Positions 1 to 6,587 of a DNA stretch of 11,213 nucleotides are shown here, one piece after another. The notes beneath the pieces are model-generated. The model searched no databases, was not told where the DNA came from, and was given only the letters and a program-made list of their open reading frames with translations. The position numbers and the translations under genes are program-made. The stretch is from NCBI GenBank assembly GCA_035286745.1, contig DATECU010000114.1, positions 1 through 11,213 on the forward strand, written 5' to 3'. Position 1 is the first letter of the stretch; each line of letters opens with the position of its first letter. This stretch comes from DATECU01 sp035286745. Lineage in GTDB: Bacteria > Acidobacteriota > Vicinamibacteria > Fen-336.

Positions 1-499
1 ACTTGATGGTCTCGCCGATGAAGAGGGTGGCGAGCCGATCCGCCACCTGCTGTGCCTTCTTGGGGTTGCTGTGGACGAAATCGATGGTGAAGCCGTCGTT
101 GCCGCTCACGTTGATGGAGATCGCCGAACGCATCTTCTCCACCCCCTGGGTCTCGGAGGTGATGCCCGGGTAGGGCTCGGTTTCCTTCAGCACCCTCTCG
201 AGCCGCGTGCGGCTCAGGATCTCAGGCCTGATGGCTTCCAGGCGTGCCCCGCGGTCCTCGGTGGCCACCTTGGGGACAAAGGAGTCGGGCATCTTCTCCG
301 ACTCCACGAGAATCAGGGTGGAGGACCGGTACCTCTTGGGAAGGACGAAGAGGGCCACCACCGACAGCAGGATGACGGCCGCCCAGGGCAAAAGCACCAT
401 GAGCGGCCGGCGTCGCGGTGCTTCGAGGAAGCGCCGCAGCTGGGCCCAGGTCAGCGCACCGTCATCCGGCCCGGTGTAGGCGCCGGCGTCCTCGTTCAT
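1..499 (-). CDS. Polysaccharide chain-length determinant, Wzz/GumC type (3' end outside window)
   Basis: Inner-membrane co-polymerase of the Wzz family, which sets exopolysaccharide chain length and couples polymerisation to export. The 166 visible residues hold a short cytoplasmic N-terminus, a first membrane segment at about residues 33-53 (PLMVLLPWAAVILLSVVALF), then the segment LPKRYRSSTLILVE typical of the family right after that helix. Next comes the start of the periplasmic domain, with ILSRTRLERVLKE and RLATLFIGE. This wording is close to the PEP-CTERM/exosortase-associated branch. The rest, including the coiled coil and the second helix, lies beyond base 1. The ATG at 497-499 has a GGGAGGG Shine-Dalgarno five to six bases upstream; another ATG at 501-503 is out of frame. 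The gene follows the export protein after 38 bases and is almost surely in its operon. Whether a C-terminal kinase domain exists cannot be seen. Confidence 0.88.
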   Translation of the reverse strand, partial: MNEDAGAYTGPDDGALTWAQLRRFLEAPRRRPLMVLLPWAAVILLSVVALFVLPKRYRSSTLILVESEKMPDSFVPKVATEDRGARLEAIRPEILSRTRLERVLKETEPYPGITSETQGVEKMRSAISINVSGNDGFTIDFVHSNPKKAQQVADRLATLFIGETIK

Positions 500-537
500 C
501 CATCCCTCCCGCGTCCCGCTCTCGACCCCAAGCGGGG

Positions 538-1176
538 TCAGGGCACGACGATGGTATCGCCCGGGGCCAGCGACACGTTCTGCGTCACGTCTTTTCCGTC
601 CGCCATGCGCTTGTAGTTGACGGAGACGATCGTCTGGTCTTCTCGAACGATGACGATGCTCTCGGCCTTGGCGAACTCCCTGAGCCCCCCGGCCAGGGCC
701 AGGGCTTGCAGCACGGTGGTACGACTGGACAGGGGGAACACCCCGGGCCTCGCCACCTGGCCGACCACGTAGAAGCGCGCACTGTTGGCCTGGCTGACGC
801 CGACACTGACCCGCGGCGTCTCGACGAAGCGCTCGAGCCCCTTGGCGAGGCTCTCCGCCAGCTGACTGGGCGCCCGCCCCGCCGCTTGTAGATCGCCCAG
901 GAGGGGAAAGGTGATCATGCCGTCGACTCGCACCGTGACCTCGAGGGTCAGGTCGGGCTCTCTCCAGACGATGATGCGCAGCACGTCTGCGGGGCCGATG
1001 GTGTAGCCCGGCAGCGCCGCGGGTGGGCTCGCGGTCTCCTGGGCAATCGCCGGTAGCCTCGTCCCCGCCAGCGCCGCGACGCCTAGGGCGAAGATGGCCA
1101 GCCTGGTCGCTCGCGCTCGCGTCCCTTCCTGCACGCGGATCATGCCTGCGGCTTCCCCCCCATTCCTGACAGCCAT
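538..1176 (-). CDS. Polysaccharide export protein, Wza-type (Poly_export + SLBB)
   Basis: Periplasmic or outer-membrane export protein of the Wza family, 212 residues, which passes polysaccharide across the outer membrane. A signal peptide covers about residues 22-45, with a hydrophobic core (LAIFALGVAALAG) and a predicted cut after AIA at 43-45. There is no lipobox cysteine, unlike E. coli Wza. A Poly_export domain follows (about 57-130: YTIGPADVLRIIVWREPDLT, then VRVDGMITFPLLGDL), then one SLBB domain (about 134-190: YVVGQVARPGVFPL, LQALALAGGL) and the ending LAPGDTIVVP. The single SLBB and short length match the PEP-CTERM-associated export proteins rather than full Wza. The frame is open upstream to an ATG at 1239, but the ATG at 1174-1176 has a strong Shine-Dalgarno and lies downstream of the promoter; an ATG at 1143 is a weaker option. 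First gene of the leftward operon with the chain-length protein. Confidence 0.9.
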   Translation of the reverse strand: MAVRNGGEAAGMIRVQEGTRARATRLAIFALGVAALAGTRLPAIAQETASPPAALPGYTIGPADVLRIIVWREPDLTLEVTVRVDGMITFPLLGDLQAAGRAPSQLAESLAKGLERFVETPRVSVGVSQANSARFYVVGQVARPGVFPLSSRTTVLQALALAGGLREFAKAESIVIVREDQTIVSVNYKRMADGKDVTQNVSLAPGDTIVVP

Positions 1177-1180
1177 TTGG

Positions 1181-1189
1181 CTCACCTCC
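1181..1189 (-). promoter_or_regulatory. Ribosome binding site that fixes the export-protein start
   Basis: On the minus strand this reads GGAGGTGAG and the ATG at 1176 follows it, with eight bases between GGAGG and the start codon. It is the best Shine-Dalgarno near this gene and supports the start at 1176 over the ATG at 1239, which lies at the predicted transcription start. Confidence 0.75.
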
Positions 1190-1244
1190 GCGGGGGGGAC
1201 GCTGGGTGTCAGATGGCCTCCGATTCTGAGCCGGATCACCCTCC

Positions 1245-1274
1245 ATCATAGAAGCGCACCTCTCGACTCGTCAA
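1245..1274 (-). promoter_or_regulatory. Sigma70-type promoter for the export/chain-length operon
   Basis: Read on the minus strand, a -35 box TTGACG (1274-1269) and a -10 box TATGAT (1250-1245) are separated by 18 bases. Each box differs from consensus at one position. Predicted transcription start is near 1238, leaving a leader of about 60 bases before the ATG at 1176. This is the clearest promoter in the window. Confidence 0.68.
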
Positions 1275-1296
1275 CTTGGCTGCGCTCGGCGATAAT
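1268..1296 (+). promoter_or_regulatory. Possible promoter for the small unknown gene and response regulator
   Basis: A -10-like GATAAT lies at 1291-1296 with a weak -35-like TCGTCA at 1268-1273, spacer 17 bases. Transcription would begin near 1303, only about 10 bases before the ATG at 1313, giving a very short leader. The -35 region overlaps the -35 box of the divergent promoter on the other strand. The -10 is good, the -35 matches four of six positions. Confidence 0.35.
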
Positions 1297-1312
1297 CGCA
1301 CCGGGATTCCCC

Positions 1313-1579
1313 ATGTTCATGGCTCGTTGGGATGGCGACTTACCGGCCGACCGGGCCGAGTGGATGGCGCTGATGCAACCGGTCTTCGAGGGGGCCGGAG
1401 GTGCCTACCTCGTGCGCTTCTACCGCGGGGAGGCAGGCTGGAAGTTCGACCTCGACTGGCGCCCCGATCCCCGGGCGGAGGATGGCCTGCTGGCGAATGG
1501 CCCCGAGAGTGTCCGCTTCAATCTCTACCGCGCGCTGATCGAGCAAGGCAAGCCGCTCGACCCACATTGGGAGGCGTAG
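1313..1579 (+). CDS. Small protein of unknown function (88 aa)
   Basis: Not recognised. An 88-residue, soluble, tryptophan- and aromatic-rich protein without signal peptide or membrane segment. The central part (AYLVRFYRGEAGWKFDLDWR) looks like two beta strands; the end (ESVRFNLYRALIEQGKPLDP) looks helical. It may be read as a small single-domain protein. The start could be the ATG at 1313 or the one at 1319, two codons later; neither has a clear Shine-Dalgarno, but a -10-like hexamer lies just upstream. The stop is three bases before the TTG of the response regulator, and the ribosome binding site of the regulator lies inside this gene, so both are probably translated as a coupled pair. A role connected with the regulator is inference from position only. 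The gene is supported by the tight junction and by having no better reading in the other frames. Confidence 0.6.
   Translation: MFMARWDGDLPADRAEWMALMQPVFEGAGGAYLVRFYRGEAGWKFDLDWRPDPRAEDGLLANGPESVRFNLYRALIEQGKPLDPHWEA
1569..1574 (+). promoter_or_regulatory. Ribosome binding site supporting a TTG start
   Basis: GGGAGG, eight bases before the TTG at 1583. It sits in the last codons of the preceding small gene and justifies the non-ATG start of the response regulator. Confidence 0.65.
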
Positions 1580-1582
1580 GCC

Positions 1583-2380
1583 TTGGGGGCACGCCGCGTC
1601 GTGGTCGTCGATGACGACAGGTCGGTCCGAGACCTGATTGCCCGCTACCTGACGCCGCCCAGCTTTGAGCTCTACTGCTTCGCGCGGGCGTCCGAGGCGC
1701 TCGCCCGTCTCCCCGAGATCGAGCCCGACCTCATCGTCAGCGACATCATGATGCCGGACATGGATGGGCGGGACTTCTTCCGCCGCCTGCGCGCGGACCC
1801 GGCCTTGCTGGTGGTCCCTTTCATCTTCCTCACCGGTGTCCGTTCGCCCAAGGAGATCGCCGAGCTGCGCGCAGCTGGCGCCGACGACTACCTCGTCAAG
1901 CCCTTTCCCATGGGCCGGCTGGTCGAGAAGATCCGCAGCCGGCTCGGGCTGGAGCCCGAGGAGCCCCTCCAAGGCGAGAGGCCCGACCCGCCCGCAGCTC
2001 CGGTTCCGGGAGCGAGCCGCTACGACCTGCGTCTTCCCCGGGGCCGCTTCTCGATCGTCGGCGTCGGGGGGCGCCGGGTGCAGGTGCTCACCGAAGTGCA
2101 ACCGGGGCCCAGCTACACCGTGGTGACGGTGGTGGCCCAGGAGGGCCGCGGCGTTTGTCGGATCGAGACCACCTGGCGGAATCCCTTGCTTCGAGAGGCG
2201 GATTTCACCCTGGCCGAACGCCAGCTCAACCTCGAGCACGAGCGGACCCTGCGCTCGCTCCCCGATCTCCTTGCCGAGGGACCCCCGCTCCGGGAGTTCT
2301 GGTCGCCGGATCCAGGCACTCATTCCTCCGTCAGGCGGCGCGACCCCCCACCAGGCGCCGCTTCGGGCCGGCCCACCTAA
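1583..2380 (+). CDS. Response regulator: receiver domain plus unassigned C-terminal domain
   Basis: Two-component receiver protein of 265 residues. Residues 4-122 form a complete CheY-like domain: acidic pocket D10-D12 (VVVVDDDRSVRDL), phosphorylation site D54 in LIVSDIMMPDMDG, T84 in FLTG, and K106 in YLVKPF. All key residues are present, so phosphorylation by a histidine kinase is expected. After a proline-rich linker (about 123-145) comes a second domain (about 146-235) with beta-type segments (GGRRVQVLTEVQPGPSYTVV, VCRIETTWRNPLL) and a charged helix (RQLNLEHERTLRSLPDLL). It is not a recognisable helix-turn-helix, GGDEF, EAL or AAA+ output domain. The last 30 residues are basic and proline-rich. 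No kinase is present in the window. It starts at TTG with a good Shine-Dalgarno, and its stop overlaps the stop of the convergent phosphopantetheinyl transferase gene by four bases. Confidence 0.85.
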   Translation: MGARRVVVVDDDRSVRDLIARYLTPPSFELYCFARASEALARLPEIEPDLIVSDIMMPDMDGRDFFRRLRADPALLVVPFIFLTGVRSPKEIAELRAAGADDYLVKPFPMGRLVEKIRSRLGLEPEEPLQGERPDPPAAPVPGASRYDLRLPRGRFSIVGVGGRRVQVLTEVQPGPSYTVVTVVAQEGRGVCRIETTWRNPLLREADFTLAERQLNLEHERTLRSLPDLLAEGPPLREFWSPDPGTHSSVRRRDPPPGAASGRPT

Positions 2381-3171
2381 CCTCTGGCCGGCGACGAGCC
2401 CTCCGGGAGCCAGGAGTGCGCGGGGACGGCGGTGGCAAGGCCGGGCGGATCGACCAGCGGTTGCGGAGGGGGGAACCGCTCGGTCGCCGCCAGGGTGAGA
2501 ACGAACTCCCCGTAGCGCCGCCACCAGCCGGGAAACACGGTTCCCTCCACCGCCTGTACGGACATCGCAGCCCAGCCCTCGGCGGGGGGTTGGGAGGGGA
2601 ACCAGACGAGGACGCTGCGGGTGTCGCGTCGCAGGCCGGTGCGCAGGACCTTGAGGGCCGACTCCTTCCCGCACCAGATCAGGTTGGCGAGCAGAGAGCG
2701 CTCGTCGAGATCGCGGGCGGCGGCCACCAGGCGCTGCTCGCCCGCCGTCAGGTAGTCGGCGATGAAGGCGTCGCTGCGCTGCTCGACCAGCTCGAGGTCC
2801 ACTCCCAGCCGGGCTCCGGGCGGGCCCACGACGCACACCGCCTGGTCGGCTCGATCGGTCATGGTGAGGTAGGCGTCGGCGGGGCGGCCCCCCAGCAGCG
2901 GCGCCGGCGCGCCGTCGTCGGCGCGATCGATCTCGATCGCTCGCAGGTCCGCGGTCTCCATCGGCAGGCGCAGGTAGCGGGCGAGCGCGTTCTTCGCCGT
3001 CCAGCGGCCCAGCCGGAACTCGCTCCGCCGCTTCGCGAAGCGCAGGCGGGCGATCCAGGCCGCCTCCCGTGCCGACAGCCAGCCGTCGTCCGCGGGCACG
3101 TCGGTCATGCCCTGCGACAGCCAGAAGAGCCCCAAGGGGGCCTCGCGCGAGGGAGCGAAGGGCTGCGGCAT
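2377..3171 (-). CDS. 4'-phosphopantetheinyl transferase, Sfp type
   Basis: Transfers the phosphopantetheine arm of CoA to a serine of a carrier protein. At 264 residues it has the two-lobed Sfp length. The signature motifs are visible: GVDLE at 123-127 (Mg-binding D125 and E127) and WCGKESALK at 166-174 (E170, K169, K174). The N-lobe has the usual FAKRRSEFRLGRWTAK. The Sfp motif that normally reads S-H-S/R (CoA phosphate contact) is here LTMTDRAD at 102-109, with aspartate in place of histidine. Natural partners are carrier proteins of lipid, polyketide, peptide or polysaccharide pathways; the small carrier protein at 9400-9657 is the only candidate in view. The start at 3171 has no Shine-Dalgarno, but a -10-like TAGAAT ends six bases upstream, so the transcript may be leaderless. 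Convergent with the response regulator, stop codons overlapping. Confidence 0.9.
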   Translation of the reverse strand: MPQPFAPSREAPLGLFWLSQGMTDVPADDGWLSAREAAWIARLRFAKRRSEFRLGRWTAKNALARYLRLPMETADLRAIEIDRADDGAPAPLLGGRPADAYLTMTDRADQAVCVVGPPGARLGVDLELVEQRSDAFIADYLTAGEQRLVAAARDLDERSLLANLIWCGKESALKVLRTGLRRDTRSVLVWFPSQPPAEGWAAMSVQAVEGTVFPGWWRRYGEFVLTLAATERFPPPQPLVDPPGLATAVPAHSWLPEGSSPARG

Positions 3172-3177
3172 CGACGG

Positions 3178-3183
3178 ATTCTA
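3178..3183 (-). promoter_or_regulatory. -10-like box next to the phosphopantetheinyl transferase start
   Basis: On the minus strand the hexamer TAGAAT is followed by six bases and then the ATG at 3171, which places the transcription start at or near the A of the start codon. No convincing -35 box is seen. This fits a leaderless transcript. Confidence 0.4.
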
Positions 3184-3215
3184 TCCCGCTGGCTCCGGCG
3201 GGGCCTCGGCTGCGT

Positions 3216-3233
3216 CCTTCCGAACCTTCCGAA
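3216..3233 (+). repeat. Perfect 9-base tandem repeat between divergent genes
   Basis: CCTTCCGAA occurs twice without gap, followed by CC. It lies between the divergent transferase and PlsC-type genes, about 45-64 bases upstream of the predicted transcription start on either side. The position would suit a shared regulator site, but no known operator is recognised. Confidence 0.45.
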
Positions 3234-3267
3234 CCCTGCCGGAGCGCGCGCCTCCCACAGATGCGGG

Positions 3268-3273
3268 TAAGAT
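3268..3273 (+). promoter_or_regulatory. -10-like box for the plus-strand envelope operon
   Basis: TAAGAT lies 12 bases before the ATG at 3286, with no clear -35 and no Shine-Dalgarno in between. Transcription would start near 3280, leaving a leader of about six bases. Four of six positions match the consensus. Confidence 0.3.
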
Positions 3274-3285
3274 AGCGCCCCCTTC

Positions 3286-4626
3286 ATGCGCAAGCTGCTG
3301 ATCACCCTCATCGAGGCCTTGTTCCGGGTCCTCTTCACCTACGACTGCCTGGGCGAAGAGAACCTACCGGTCGCGGGGCCGGCGGTGGTGGCGGCCAACC
3401 ACCCCTCGTATCTCGATCCCATCCTGCTCTCGCTCCAGGTCTCCCGGCCCATTCGTTTTATGGCTTGGGACGCCCTGTTCAGGGTTCCCCTCTTGGGCTC
3501 GTTGCTGCGCGCCTTTGGGGCCTTCCCGGTAGACACCCGCAAGGGCAAGGGCCGCGAAGCCTACGCCAGGGCCAAGGCTCTGCTGGAAGGGGGAGAGGTG
3601 GTGGGGATTTTCCCCGAAGGCAAGCGCTCGCAGGCCGGCTGGATGGAGCCCACGCTCCGCGAGGGAGCAGCTCGGCTGGCCTGGGAGACCGGCGCACCCC
3701 TGGTGCCCGCCACCATCGCCGGCGCCTTCAGGGCCTGGCCGCACTACCAGTCCCTCCCGCACCCCGCCCGCATCCGGGTGCGCTTCCACCCGCCGATCGA
3801 TCCGGCGCCGTTTCGGGACCAGCCTGAGGAGCAAGCTCTGCCGGCTCTCTTGGCCGAGCTCCGGAAGCGGGTGGAGCGATCGCTCCTGCCCGGGGTCAAG
3901 GCCGACCTCAAGACCAGCGTCCTCTATCGGCTGCCGGCCCCGCGGCTTCGCCTGCACGAGGTGCTGGCCCCCCTGCTGGCGGCCGCCTTGGTGCTCTTCA
4001 AGACTCATTCGTTCTTCGCCGTGCTGCTGCCAGGGCTCTACCTCCTCTACCTCGGGCTCGACCTCCGGCTGCTGCCCCAGTGCCGGCCCTTGAAGTGGCT
4101 GCGCAACGCTTCCGCCCCGCTCTTCGTGCTGAGTTATGCGCCGAGCCTCGGGGAGGCCTGGAGCTTGCCCCGGGTGCCGGGGGCGGCGGCGCTTCTGGCC
4201 TTGCTGGCGGGGGCCTCCTTCCCCTACCTCTACGAGCACGGCCGTACCGCCCTCGAGTTCCTGCGCGGGCTTTTGATCGCCGCCGGCCTCTCCTTCCTGG
4301 CCCTGCTGATCGCCCCCACCGGCCTGGGTCCCCAAGTGTCCTTGCCCCTGTTCGCTGCCGCCTACGCCTGGGAGCGGCGGACGGTCTTCTGGCGCTACGC
4401 CACGCCGGTGCTCGGGGCCTATGCCCTGCTGGTGCCGTGGCTGCTTCCGGGGGCGGGGAGCGGGCTCGCCGTCCATGCCCTGGCGGGCCTCCTGGCCTGG
4501 CTTCTGGCCCGCCTCTTCCCGTATCATCGACCGGTTGGGCAGTCTGCCGATGGTCCCGTCCTGACCGGGCTCGGCCTGGACTTCCCGAATCCCGCTGACC
4601 ACCACGAGGACGCCAAGAACTCATGA
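3286..4626 (+). CDS. PlsC-type acyltransferase fused to a multi-pass membrane domain
   Basis: Residues 1-210 are a lysophospholipid/glycerolphosphate acyltransferase domain. The catalytic H-x4-D motif is NHPSYLD (H39, D44), and the phosphate-binding motif FPEGKRS is at 109-115, followed by LREGAARLAWETGAPLVPATI. Such enzymes acylate lysophosphatidate or related lipids at the membrane. Residues about 225-411 add roughly six to seven hydrophobic segments, for example LAPLLAAALVLF, FAVLLPGLYLLYLGLDLRLL, AALLALLAGASFPYLY, FLRGLLIAAGLSFLALLIA and ALAGLLAWLLARLF. Ordinary PlsC proteins are about 240 residues with one or two helices, so the total of 446 is long. The function of the added domain is unknown. 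The tail (412-446) is hydrophilic. Exact substrate cannot be told. The ATG of the permease overlaps the stop of this gene (ATGA), so the two are translationally coupled. Confidence 0.87.
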   Translation: MRKLLITLIEALFRVLFTYDCLGEENLPVAGPAVVAANHPSYLDPILLSLQVSRPIRFMAWDALFRVPLLGSLLRAFGAFPVDTRKGKGREAYARAKALLEGGEVVGIFPEGKRSQAGWMEPTLREGAARLAWETGAPLVPATIAGAFRAWPHYQSLPHPARIRVRFHPPIDPAPFRDQPEEQALPALLAELRKRVERSLLPGVKADLKTSVLYRLPAPRLRLHEVLAPLLAAALVLFKTHSFFAVLLPGLYLLYLGLDLRLLPQCRPLKWLRNASAPLFVLSYAPSLGEAWSLPRVPGAAALLALLAGASFPYLYEHGRTALEFLRGLLIAAGLSFLALLIAPTGLGPQVSLPLFAAAYAWERRTVFWRYATPVLGAYALLVPWLLPGAGSGLAVHALAGLLAWLLARLFPYHRPVGQSADGPVLTGLGLDFPNPADHHEDAKNS

Positions 4627-6584
4627 CTTCGACCCCAGAGGGCCCCGAAGCTCCGGCCCCCCGCCATCCCCGCACCTCCACCCGGCGCCGCTTCGGCAAG
4701 TGGCTCTTCGCCGGAGCCGACCTCTCGGAAAGCGGCCAGGCCCCGGATCACGATCACCACGCGCACACCTACCCCTGGTGGAAGGTGATGTGCCTGACCG
4801 GCGTCGACTACTTCTCGACCCTTGGCTACCAGCCCGGCATCGCGCTCTTGGCCGCCGGTGTCCTCTCCCCGCTGGCGACCCTGGTCCTGGTGCTGGTGAC
4901 CCTGGCCGTCGCCCTTCCCGTGTACCGCGAGGTCGCGGGACGCAGCCCCCATGGCCAGGGCAGCATCCTGATGCTGGAGGAGCTGCTGCCGCGGTGGCGG
5001 GGCAAGAGCTTCGTGCTCATCCTGCTGGGCTTTGCGCTCACCGACTTCATCATTACCATCACCCTCTCCGCGGCCGACGCCACCGCCCACATCATCGAGA
5101 ACCCGTTCGTGCCCCATGCCCTCGACCATCCGGTAGGCGTCACCCTGGTCTTGCTGATGGTGCTGGCGGCGGTCTTCCTCAAGGGATTCCGCGAGGCCAT
5201 TGGGCTGGCGGTGGGCATCGTGGTCCTGTACCTGGGCCTAAACGCGGTGTTGCTGGTGGAGGCCTTCCGTCAGGTGCTTCAACACCCCGAAGCGCTGGTC
5301 CGCTGGAAAGAAGCCCTCTTCCTGAGCCACGGCAACCCGATGGGGATGCTGCTCGCCGCCGCCCTGCTGTTTCCCAAGCTGGCCCTCGGCCTTTCCGGAT
5401 TCGAGACCGGGGTGGCCGTCATGCCGCTAGTGAAGGGAGCGCCGAACGATACTCCGGAAGAGCCCCGGGGGCGCATCCACAACACCAAGAAGCTGTTGCT
5501 GACCGCCGCCTTGATCATGAGCGGCTTCCTAATCATGAGCAGCTTCGTGACCGCGGTCCTGATTCCGCCTGAAGCCTACGCCGTGGGCGGCCCTGCCAAC
5601 GGCCGGGCCCTGGCCTACCTGGCCCACCAGTTCCTGGGCGAAGCGTTCGGTACCGTCTACGACGTCAGCACCATCGCCATCCTCTGGTTCGCAGGCGCCT
5701 CGGCCATGGCCGGTCTGCTCAACCTGGTTCCCCGCTACCTGCCCCCTTACGGCATGGCCCCGGAATGGGCGCGGGCCACCCGGCCGCTGGTGATGGTCTT
5801 CACCGTGATCGGCTTCGCGGTCACCGTCATCTTCGATGCCAGCGTGGACGCCCAGGGCGGCGCCTACGCCACCGGCGTGCTGTTCCTGATGACCTCGGCC
5901 TCGATGGCAGTGACCATCGCTCTCTGGTCCACCCGCTGGCGCCTTCTCTATCTGGCGATGACCTTCATCTTCGCCTACACCACGGTGGTCAACATCGTGG
6001 AGCGGCCGGAGGGCATCAAGATCGCCTCCTTCTTCATCCTGGCCATCATCGCCAGCTCGCTGCTCTCGCGTACCATTCGTTCCACCGAGCTTCGCATTCG
6101 TTCGGTGCGCCTCTCCACCAACGCCCAGACCTTCCTGGAGGAGATGGGGCGGGAACCGGTGCGGTTGATCGCCCACCGGCCCGACAAGCGAACCGAGGAG
6201 GAGTACGACCGGAAGGAAGCCCAGGCCCGGGAGGACCACAGCCTGAACGACGGCGAACCGGTGGTCTTTCTGGAGGTGTACCAGGGCGACGCCTCGGACT
6301 TCGCGGAGGACCTCTACGTGCGGGGGGTGCGGGTGGGCCGGCACCAGATTCTGCGCTGCAAGAGCCCAGCCGTGCCTAACGCCATTGCGGCGCTGCTCAT
6401 CCACCTCCGCGACGCCACCCGGCAGATTCCCCACGCCTACTTCGGCTGGACCGAGGGCAACCCCATGGCCTACGCCATCAAGTACCTGGCGCTGGGCGAG
6501 GGCGACACCGCGCCGGTGACCCGGGAGGTGCTCCGGCAGGCGATCCTCAACCAGTTGGAACGACCCCGGATCCATGTGGCCTGA
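4623..6584 (+). CDS. APC-superfamily permease with cytoplasmic C-terminal domain
   Basis: Membrane transporter of 653 residues. The N-terminus is basic, then histidine-rich (DHDHHAH at 42-48). About 12 hydrophobic segments run from residue 52 to 482, starting with the conserved-looking stretch CLTGVDYFSTLGYQPGIALL (57-76) and SPHGQGSILMLEELLPRWRGK (108-128), then TDFIITITLSAADATAHIIEN (140-160). The fold and length fit the amino acid-polyamine-organocation superfamily; some relatives (KUP, KimA) carry potassium, others amino acids. The substrate cannot be decided here. Residues about 486-653 form a soluble domain with an acidic-basic linker (RPDKRTEEEYDRKEAQARED) and a compact alpha/beta-looking part (EPVVFLEVYQGDASDF, AYFGWTEGNP), probably regulatory. 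It starts at ATG with GAGGA 12 bases upstream and overlaps the preceding stop by four bases. Confidence 0.85.
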   Translation: MTSTPEGPEAPAPRHPRTSTRRRFGKWLFAGADLSESGQAPDHDHHAHTYPWWKVMCLTGVDYFSTLGYQPGIALLAAGVLSPLATLVLVLVTLAVALPVYREVAGRSPHGQGSILMLEELLPRWRGKSFVLILLGFALTDFIITITLSAADATAHIIENPFVPHALDHPVGVTLVLLMVLAAVFLKGFREAIGLAVGIVVLYLGLNAVLLVEAFRQVLQHPEALVRWKEALFLSHGNPMGMLLAAALLFPKLALGLSGFETGVAVMPLVKGAPNDTPEEPRGRIHNTKKLLLTAALIMSGFLIMSSFVTAVLIPPEAYAVGGPANGRALAYLAHQFLGEAFGTVYDVSTIAILWFAGASAMAGLLNLVPRYLPPYGMAPEWARATRPLVMVFTVIGFAVTVIFDASVDAQGGAYATGVLFLMTSASMAVTIALWSTRWRLLYLAMTFIFAYTTVVNIVERPEGIKIASFFILAIIASSLLSRTIRSTELRIRSVRLSTNAQTFLEEMGREPVRLIAHRPDKRTEEEYDRKEAQAREDHSLNDGEPVVFLEVYQGDASDFAEDLYVRGVRVGRHQILRCKSPAVPNAIAALLIHLRDATRQIPHAYFGWTEGNPMAYAIKYLALGEGDTAPVTREVLRQAILNQLERPRIHVA

Positions 6585-6587
6585 GCC

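Noticed and set aside
1177..1239. Longer N-terminus for the export protein starting at the ATG at 1239
   Set aside because: That ATG sits at the predicted transcription start and has no room for a ribosome site, while the ATG at 1176 has GGAGGTGAG.
1340..2836. A 498-codon open frame on the minus strand
   Set aside because: It lies antisense to the small gene and the response regulator, which have complete recognisable motifs, and its product is low-complexity Arg/Gly/Pro-rich. It is a shadow of high-GC coding sequence.
2155..3270. A 371-codon plus-strand open frame
   Set aside because: Antisense to the phosphopantetheinyl transferase, whose catalytic motifs are intact; the product shows no domain.
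3364..4605. A 413-codon minus-strand open frame
   Set aside because: Antisense to the PlsC-type gene and rich in Gln/Gly/Pro/Glu without domain features.
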